A DNA stretch of 64,000 bases from Endocalyx cinctus. Taxonomy: Eukaryota > Ascomycota > Sordariomycetes > Amphisphaeriales > Apiosporaceae. The DNA lies in the NCBI GenBank assembly GCA_001600455.1, contig BCKC01000003.1, forward strand, positions 3,014,315-3,078,314, written 5' to 3'. The notes below the pieces were generated by a model. That model was given only the letters and a program-made list of their open reading frames with translations, was not told the origin of the DNA and did not search any database. Below, piece by piece: positions 56,164-64,000 of the stretch; within the stretch, counting starts at the first letter, position 1, and every line of letters starts with the position of its first letter. Both the position numbers and the translations under genes were made by a program.

Positions 56164-58468
56164 ATGTGGAATAGCTTTTATATGACCCCGTTCTTAGGTC
56201 GTTCTTCCCGTTCCTCGCGATCTTCTGCCAATCGGCGCAAGAAGGATCGCGACGCGACGGAAGTGCCGAGAATTGTACAAGTAACCGACCTGGACGAGCC
56301 ATTTACCCGTAGACGCAATATCAAAATTGATGCTACGAAGACAACACTTCTAAGTCAAGTAATCCTACTGCTAAAGCGCAAGTTTCCAGATGGGCCAGAG
56401 CAAATATCAGAAAACTCTCGAATATCATTTTTCTGGGATGAAAACCGATTGTTCAATGATGAAATCCCTCGAGGAATACCGGCATTATACTACCGAGCTC
56501 TGAGACCGGGTGACGATGGATCCCTAATGATAACCTGGGGTGAGGCTAAAGGATGCAACGATCTAAGCTTAAGCGGTCCCCATCTAGATCAACTAGTGTC
56601 GGATGTCCAAGAGGGGTGTACGGTTGGAGGTCTTAGACAGAAAATTGCGTATATCCTGCAATCATCCGGTTCTACTTCTTCTCGCTTCGTAGAAAGCCCT
56701 AACCAGGTCAAGATAGAAGCTCTAGGCGGCTTACGACCAGGAGCTCTACAAGGAAATAATTGGGAAACTCGAAATATCGAAACCTGGTTATGTCGTCGTT
56801 TGTTGATCACTATCGTGCCCCCTAACAATTTCTTTGTTTTCCGAGGAAACAATGAAGAGTACCTGTGGCAGGGTCCTAAGGCCGACCAGTATGGCAAGGT
56901 AGATTTAGAGTTGTTAAAGCGTTGGCTAAAACACAAATTGCTGGCAAATGTGCGGCCTCGGGGATACTACCGACCCAGTATCGAAACTAGAGAAATACGC
57001 CTCGAAAGCATAAGCAATCACCACAAAGGACGGACACGATTCTATCTAGGAGAGATATTCCGATTTGAATTTCCTCTTTGGGCACAAAGAAAGTTTATCC
57101 GGGACGAAGCTTGGCTCGTACCTTTGACCGAAACGTGTGCCGTATGCGACGAGGAGAAAAGAGTGTCAGAAATGCCTAATGAACTTCGAACGACAGAATC
57201 GTGCGAACACGATGCAACGATGTGTCAGGAATGCATCGGTAAATGGATTTCCTCGAGTTTAGATACCGTCACATGGGATCAGCTGAAATGTCCTGAATGC
57301 CCTCAGTTACTGGAACACAAACATGTTAGAGACTTCGCCTCTAGCGATGTCTTAAGCAGGTATGTAGAAACTGAAATCATCTATCTTGAACCATTCGGTA
57401 AGTGATGACTAAAGCTAACTAATCCCGTAGATATGATAAACTAGCGACAAAAGCAGCCCTCGAGAGTATAAAAGATTTTCAATGGTGCCTTAATCCGAGT
57501 TGTAGCCATGGGCAAATATATCCTCCGACTTGCTCAAAAGCCAAATGCTACGGCTGTAAACGATACTCGTGCGTACGACACAACGTCCCCTGGCACGAAG
57601 GCGAAACATGCGAAGAATATGATCATAGAAATCGAAAGCAAAAAAAGAATAACAAGTTGTCAGAGAGACATATTAAGGAAATTTCCAAGCCTTGCCCTGG
57701 ATGCAAAAAGAATGTGAACAAATACACTGGCTGTGATCATGTAACCTGTGAGTATCCATCGTTTTGACTGCATGAAGAAGCGTGCAGGGAAGTTATATCA
57801 CTTTACGACGCCACTATTAACACAATTAATCAGGTATTTGCGGGCACGAATGGTGTTGGATTTGTTTCTCAACGTATACTCGAGACGAAAACGATTTCCT
57901 ACAATGCAAGCATACCGAACGTTGCAAGTACCGAACACGTCCGCCTACCTACGAAGGAGGAAGGGCGTTTATGCCTTTTCTCGACATGATGGGTCTTCCA
58001 CCTCAAGTTCAAGCGGCGGCGATAGGAGGACCACCGCGACCGCGAAATCCCGAGGCAAGATTTCCTCCTCCTCCTCCCCTTCCTCCCCCTCGTCCCAATC
58101 CTCCAGGACGGCCTCAGCGAAGGGGGGAAATCAACGAACCGGAAATTCCCCCCCGGCAAGTGAACCAGCAAGAAAATATTCGCCCGCGATTTGCCGACGA
58201 CCGTAGAAACAACGACGATCGACCCCGTCCTAGATATGCGCCGCCGCCTCCGTTCCGACCGGATCCGCCGCGAGGCCCTCTTCCTCAGCAGATGCCTAAC
58301 CTGCTGGAGCGCCCCTTGGATTTCTTCGAAGACGGTTTTCGAAACGCCCAGAGGGGGTTGCCGAGACCGCGGAACCATATGGCATTACCGGATGCACACT
58401 TTCTTCTCCATGCTTTAACGTTGGAGACTGCGCAGGTGTTGAGGGAAACGTTACAAAGGCAGCGATGA
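56164..58468 (+). CDS. RBR-type E3 ubiquitin ligase with proline-rich tail
   Basis: Three exons: 56164..57359, 57431..57747 and 57834..58468, giving 715 residues. The N-terminal 320 residues are unrecognised; 53-127 has a ubiquitin-like look (FPDGPEQISENSRISFFWDE). RING1 spans C325-C379 (CAVCDE, CEHDATMCQEC, CPEC). The IBR lies at about 400-465, with CLNPSC, CYGCKRYSC and HEGETC. RING2 holds C487, C490, C505, C507, C512 and C515, with the likely catalytic C500 in KYTGC. Two introns interrupt this module and splicing restores each motif exactly. The final 170 residues are Pro/Arg-rich and probably disordered (PPPPPLPPPRP, PPPPFRPDPP), a possible binding site for SH3 or WW partners. No membrane segment is seen, unlike the other RBR ligase in this window. 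Confidence 0.9.
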
Positions 58469-59037
58469 TAGAAGACCGTACGTATATCGTTGGTTTTTTT
58501 GTGATTTAGAATGCTGCTGGTTCCTAAGGTTTAGTTAGGGTTGAGTTGTAGGATTCGGAAGACTGTAGAATAATTTGTTTTCTAGACTGGACTATCAAGT
58601 GATTTTGAGATAGGTCTTCTGTTTTATAAACTTTTGAGAAAGAGAGAGAAGATGGAGTTAGTTAGGTTACTGTAACATTGTTGGTAGCTAAATGATATTA
58701 TGATAATGAATAAACGTCGAGTGTTTCATGATTTTCCCTTTTCCCTCTGCCTCCTTTCCCATTATAAAGCTAAAGATTGAATTTACATCCATTGTGGTAT
58801 TTGTCAAGGGCTAACTTAGAAGGGATAACTTGCGTAGCAATTCGTTTGGTGTGTATTGTTTATATATCAAGTTCTATAGAGGTAGGAGAAGTAAATATAG
58901 GGCAAAAAATAGAAAACAGATGTTAGGTAGGTACGTATATATACAACGTTGCCACCTAGATATTATTGAGATATCGAATATATTGTAACTAGATGATATT
59001 ATATCTTAAAATCAGGCGTCAAGTTGAATATAATTAA

Positions 59038-59057
59038 CCCCCCCCCCCCCCCCCCCC
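59038..59057 (+). repeat. 20-base poly-C run
   Basis: Uninterrupted C run followed by a CT-rich tract; it has i-motif/G-quadruplex potential. Confidence 0.9.
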
Positions 59058-59288
59058 TTCCTTTTTTCTCTTTTTCTTTGTGTCAAGTTTGGACTCGTTT
59101 AACTAACTAGTGAATAAACTATACGCCACCGACACAGCCCTATATAATTTATACTGGTCTCTCTCTAACAAAGACCTACATAGTTTCACATAAATATAAA
59201 ATACTGCACTTAATAATGCAGGAAATGTAGTATAAATCCCCCCCATAAAAAAAAAAAAAAGTCGGGATACATTCCGGCCCGCTTTGTA

Positions 59289-59315
59289 GCTAACCCCGTA
59301 AAACCGGGGCTTAGC
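59289..59315. other. Short GC-rich hairpin
   Basis: GCTAACCCCG pairs with CGGGGCTTAGC through ten base pairs, with one bulged C (59310) and a six-base loop. It stands out from AT-rich flanks. It could be a transcript 3' end structure or a relic of an element; no function is assigned. Confidence 0.5.
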
Positions 59316-60285
59316 GTTATCGGGATAAGACGACCGACCTAATATAAAAACTTTCGGCGCCGAAGCATCCTCAGAATGGGGAATCGGGATCCACGGTGAC
59401 GGGATTGTTCATATAACTTCTTATTTTTTTCGTCTTAGTCATCATCGTTGAGTTGGTCCGCTACGATGCATATAACATAACTTCTATATATTATACGTAT
59501 CATCTTTTACTTGTTAGTTGTTAGTAGATAATAAACTGGCTGGAGCACTTAATATTTATTGATTTCGCTATTGAAGATATAAAGCCTAGCGGATGATGGG
59601 TGCATGATATAATTCATGAGTCGGACGAGCTTATGATATTGATTCGATATCACAATATAGACAATTTTGAGCGATTTCATATGGATCTTTCTTTTATTTT
59701 GTCCACGAGGGTATAAACCTCTCAGAAAGCAGTCTCTAATGGCGGAATGATATGATGTAGTTAATGTGGTGCAAACCATTCCTTATAATAAATTCTAACA
59801 CCCAACGCCGTCTCACTCTTACACTATAAAATAAGCAGCAGGATATAGGATCACTATTCCCGGGGATATGAAACAATGAACACCTGTTTTAAAACTATAC
59901 CCACGTAAATGGGGAATCATTTTTCCACCGAATATGCCACCTGCCCGAGAACAAAAAAAAAAAAAAGAAATAAATGACCAGAAACAGGCCATGAATACAT
60001 AATTTTTATCGACGAAAAGAATAATCATGTTCTGGTCATGCCATTGAATGATCTAAAAGATGAACTTAGAGGATGAGTTTTTCGAAATCATACATGACTG
60101 TATACCGCCGTCAAGTGTGAAATTTGTCGTATCGTGAAAGTGAAGCTGGGTCACTGATATGGGATTATTTTTTAAGGGTATTGCGTCTTAGATTGCGCAA
60201 GTTGCCATGACGCATGGCCGTAAAATCGAGACTACCGTCCTCAAATTCGTGAGAAATCCAGGTGTATTTGAAACACACACCCTTT

Positions 60286-63200
60286 TTAACATAACTTCCT
60301 GAAACCTTCCACCCCAAGGGATGGCACTTCCACGTCCTCCAATCCTAGAACCCCCTCGTCTCGTCGACGGTCCACGAAGCTGTTGCATTCGGCAACGACC
60401 AGACTCCACTCTGCCAACGCTCGCCCGGAATATTTCACGCTGGTAGCAAAGGATCCGACGGGTTCGGCGGGTAATATTATGGGTTCTTGTGAAGGTGCCT
60501 TCAGGTTTCGAAACGGTACCTCCTCGGCAGCCTCGACTGAGTTCGTCGGAATGAAACTATCTTGTCGATCGAAGGCCATGGATAAACCCTGCGGAGACTC
60601 GGGAATTTCTGTAGAGTCGGCGTTTCTTGCCGAATCCACCAATCCTGGACTGGCGCTCCCAGAAACTGCTCGTGTCGGAGCAGGCCGTCCTGCCGATAAA
60701 GGTGGTGGACTACCACTACCGCTACGGCCTCGAGCACTGACGCACGACTGTGCTGGATTCGGCAGCCTAGGCCGGGTCAGAATACGATTAGGAGGTGGCA
60801 TCGTCCCTGCCGCATTCCAGGAAAGGGTGAATTTGAAGACGAATTTCGTTGCGTCAAATGTTGGCGCCGAATTCAAGCTATCGGTATCGGAGGCAGGAGG
60901 GCTCACGGACGAAGCAGACGTCTTCGGTGGCGTCGGCGGCGCGTTAGATCGAGATATGGCGGTCTCGCGCCGAAGAGACTCGAAATCATCCATGTTAGAT
61001 TCACCAGATAATGAGAAAACCTTGCCCAGAAGACCCCATTTCTTCTTTGACTGAGGACTAGAGTTAGGTTCCGAAGTCGAGGTAGCTATTGAATCGAAGT
61101 CGGTTGCCGGGCCCACTCTGTCCTGCTGCGGTGCTGAAATTGAAGAGTCGAAACCTACGGTTAAACCCTGGTGGACGGTTGGGACTTCGGTACGCAGAAT
61201 CAAGAACCTCTTGCCCGGCGTTGGAAAACAAGGGGCGGTTGACGGTAGGAACTTTCCCTGGAGGTCTGCGGTTTGCCTGAGCCAGAGAAAATGTGACCAT
61301 ATCTTCTTCAGTCGAGCAGATACGGCCAAGAATATTTTCCTATTTCAAAGTTTAGTCTCCCAAATGTACAACCTGCGGACGAGTTACTTACGTGTCCAGC
61401 TCATTAGCATCGCCCGAATCCCTGCAGATTCTCCAGCACAGAAGTCTCATGTAATATGCTCTCACCATTGGGCACCAGTTATTGAAAAACTTATTGAAAG
61501 TCTCCTCGGCAAGGAGCCAGCCTAGACATACAGACTCCTTGCGAACCGGGTCGCTCGTGATCGAATCCCAGATCGAAAAGATCAAAGAAAGAACACGGAT
61601 TTCCGACATGGAATTGTTGGAGTCCAGTATTTTCTTCAACACATCGAACCAGAATGGCCAGTCAACGTATGTCATGCCCGGTCGCTGAACATCGAAAAAT
61701 CCATCATAAGCTACCAAAGACTCCTCTAAGAAATCACAGATGGTGAAGCAGGCATGGTGATCGAACTGAGATGTGCGTTTCGCTGAGGCCTTCATAATTA
61801 TAGAGAACGTCTCCGCGAAGGTGTGTCGAGCGTCAATGTGTGTTATCGAGGCGCCGCACAAAAGATCCTTTAGGAGAGCAACAAGTCGATTCTCGCTCAT
61901 CCCTCTCATCACATTGTGATTAGGCGCCATCGGCGTTGGCATGACCGAGTCCTCTGCCCCGCGAATGAACTCTGAGCCGGCTCCAGCTTCTGCAGGTGAC
62001 TGTCGGTGTATAGTAGAATCCAGTATCGCCATGATTTGCGCGTTGACTAGCACAAAACCTGGGGCTCGAGCTTTCTCAGAAAGTGGCAGATCGTTGACCA
62101 TGAATTCTTCTGCCAGGATGAAATAATATTTGCAGAAGATGAAGAATAAATCCGTGTCCCTGCCGTTCCATTTCGAAATCCACGGCCCATTCCAAGGAAT
62201 CCTGGATACTTGCATAGGTGGCTGTGCCTTCTCTCGCAGCATCTTCGACATTTCCCTCGCCGATGTCCAACCTAATCGCTCAACATTTGGTGGAAATAGT
62301 GCAGTGATGTCATCGCCTTTGTTTTGTCGAGGGAGATTGAACTCGTTGGCCATTCGACGTATGTGTTCAGGAGTCAAAGACCATAATCGAACTAGCACGT
62401 CAGCGATACCCGGTACAAAGAAGAAAGCATAGGCGCACGCCTTTCCCGCAAAATTGACAAGGCTCAAGGGAGCATGTCTCAGATTTAATTTTTCCACGAC
62501 GATAATCATCTGCGCAGTTAAGTTGTTGATAAACATGGTGCGAACATTGTGTCCGGTCGATTCAGCTAGATAATCCGAATCCATAGAGCTATCCAAACTT
62601 GAGGATTCATCGGACGCTCGTCGTGCCTGACGATATAAGCGTTCTTGAGGATCCCTGTCGACGAGAGGACAGAATGTCGGGACACAGTAACGCCACTCCG
62701 GGCGCATCATCAGAAGGGTCACCGTATCTAGCAGGGTGGGTCTATCGACACCGGCCACCGGCTGACCAGCTTTGCCACTAAGCATATCGAGAAGACCGTT
62801 CCACCATTTACTTAGTACGTTAACTCGTCGTTCCAAATTTTCAGGCTGGAGGTTTTTATTTGAGGAATGCGTCGCATATTTTCGTAAAAATGGAATTAGA
62901 GCGCCTCGAACTAGATTCATTTTTAATGACGTCGATCTAGTTTGGAATCTGTTGAAATCAGTCTCGAGGCTTCTCATCACGGACCAAAGAGGGTCTTGGG
63001 CTAGTTGTCCTTTGCTTGATACACCGGCATCTTCGGGGAATGTACTATTGCTCGTCTCGGAGGCGTGAGATTTGCGAGTATCCGTAGAGGGTGGTGCAAG
63101 GCTGATGGTTGAGGAGGCGGGACTGTCCAAATCATTTTGAGTTTTACCTCTAACGAGCATACTTTGCGGTTTCTGCTTGATTTTTGAGAGGTAATTGCCG

Positions 63201-63940
63201 AATTTTGCCAATGATTCGGACGATTTGTTCGGTTCAGCATCGGCGGAAGATTCCGAACGTTTTCGTGAGGCAGCCCTTCTGAGTTTCATGAGGGAGCTGC
63301 TGCTGGAAGATCGCTCAAAACTAGACCGATCATCGACCGAATCTTGCATTTGGTCTGAGCTTTGACCGGGTGAAGGCGAGCGAGAAGTCGAAAGCCATGG
63401 GCGCCTAGCTAAGGAGACCAAGGACGAAGAATTTCTCGAGCGTTCTTTAAGGTTTGGGGCTGCCGACAATAATTCGGGGTCGATCTCTTCTTTTGTACTA
63501 GTCTTGTCTGATTTCGATTTTTCGGTCGCTGAATCACCAAAGTCGAGTACCGATTTCGAGGAAGACATCCAAGGTTGCGATCGAGTCAACATAGTTAACC
63601 TCTTACCCATACTATTTATCCTGGGCCTCGCGCCGGCCAATGCGTTGTCGTTACGAATGATTGTGGGCTTTTCATTTGAAGAGTTCTCTATTGTTTCGGT
63701 GGAAAGAGAGAAAGTGGTGTCAAGGTCGGAATGAAAATCGAACGAGGGTATTTCAAAGGTAGGTATGCTCGGGAGACTTTGTGTGCTTAAAGATCGACTA
63801 CGTTGTGTGGCATTTGGATCGGTGGGGGGGAGTGTATTAGAGATTGAATTCTGCGAAGTAGTGTGTGAATGAAATGAAGTTAACGATTGTAAAGACTCGA
63901 CGGTCGGTGAAACCATCACAGTCAAAGTTGGTCCTGTCAT
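60286..63940 (-). CDS. DUF1765-type large fungal protein
   Basis: Two exons: 61392..63940 and 60286..61339, giving 1200 residues. The first 310 residues are Ser/Thr-rich and disordered. A conserved alpha-helical region follows from about 330 to 850, with FNRFQTRSTSLKMNLVRGAL, LERRVNVLSKWWNGLL, NLRHAPLSLVNFAGKACAYA, FNLPRQNKGDDITALFPPNVERLGW, WISKWNGRDTDLFF and TYVDWPFWFDVLKKILDS, ending in RAYYMRLLCWRICRDS. This matches my recollection of DUF1765 proteins, found across fungi without established function. The last exon is mostly Ser/Pro-rich and disordered, with a short conserved-looking end. The join gives a continuous TKIFLAVSARLKKIWSHFLW segment. Confidence 0.82.
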
Positions 63941-64000
63941 TATCTCATGGCAAAAGAATGGGGCGCAGAGTTGCAGGCTGGCTGACTGGCAGACTGGGTG

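Larger units (their letters stand above)
58469..60285. other. Convergent intergenic region
   Basis: About 1.8 kb between the RBR gene and the DUF1765 gene. It includes a C20 run and a strong short hairpin, listed separately. No gene was recognised. Confidence 0.6.

Noticed and set aside
60383..61054. 223-codon plus-strand ORF opposite the DUF1765 gene
   Set aside because: Antisense reading of a low-complexity Ser/Pro-rich exon, with no motif support.

Overview
The window looks like nuclear DNA of a filamentous ascomycete (Pezizomycotina, most likely Sordariomycetes; the class is an inference). Genes are monocistronic, on both strands, and carry short introns (about 50-185 bp) with GTAAGT-like donors, CTAAC/CTGAC branch points and TAG/CAG acceptors. 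The proteins resemble fungal families, and gene-poor spacers are long and rich in A, T, C or G homopolymer runs. No CRISPR array, rRNA, convincing tRNA or intact transposon was seen. I rebuilt exon structures by hand from splice signals plus family conservation, and exon coordinates are given in the entries.

Left part (1-14.5 kb): a tiny Cys/His-rich protein at the left edge, a MOSC-domain protein, a gene desert of more than 5 kb, a secreted GH76-type glycoside hydrolase, a second desert, then ARPC2 of the Arp2/3 complex. Middle (14.5-37 kb): a gene-dense housekeeping block. It holds UTP12/DIP2 (ribosome biogenesis), the peroxisomal multifunctional beta-oxidation enzyme (FOX2/MFE-2), a membrane-embedded RNF216-like RBR ubiquitin ligase, an MFS drug/polyamine-type exporter, an arylamine N-acetyltransferase, the SGT2 co-chaperone and an HMT1-type vacuolar ABC transporter. 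The transporter has a long C-terminal tail with a PAM2-like and an RG-rich motif.

Right part (37-64 kb): another spacer of more than 4 kb, a small set of membrane/cupin genes (DUF1772-like, cupin, and a three-exon membrane protein), a RING-CH (MARCH-type) ligase, a secreted M28 aminopeptidase, an amidoligase-family enzyme followed in tandem by an unrecognised protein, a soluble RBR ligase with a proline-rich tail, and a 1200-residue DUF1765-type protein.

Most genes act in unrelated pathways, as is normal for a fungal chromosome arm. The observations most worth following are the PAM2/RG tail on the ABC transporter and its 60-bp intron that would switch the tail off if retained, the amidoligase, the transmembrane insertion in the first RBR ligase, paired CCTCGG elements upstream of the beta-oxidation gene, and a KR-rich duplication next to the catalytic Asp pair of the GH76 enzyme.
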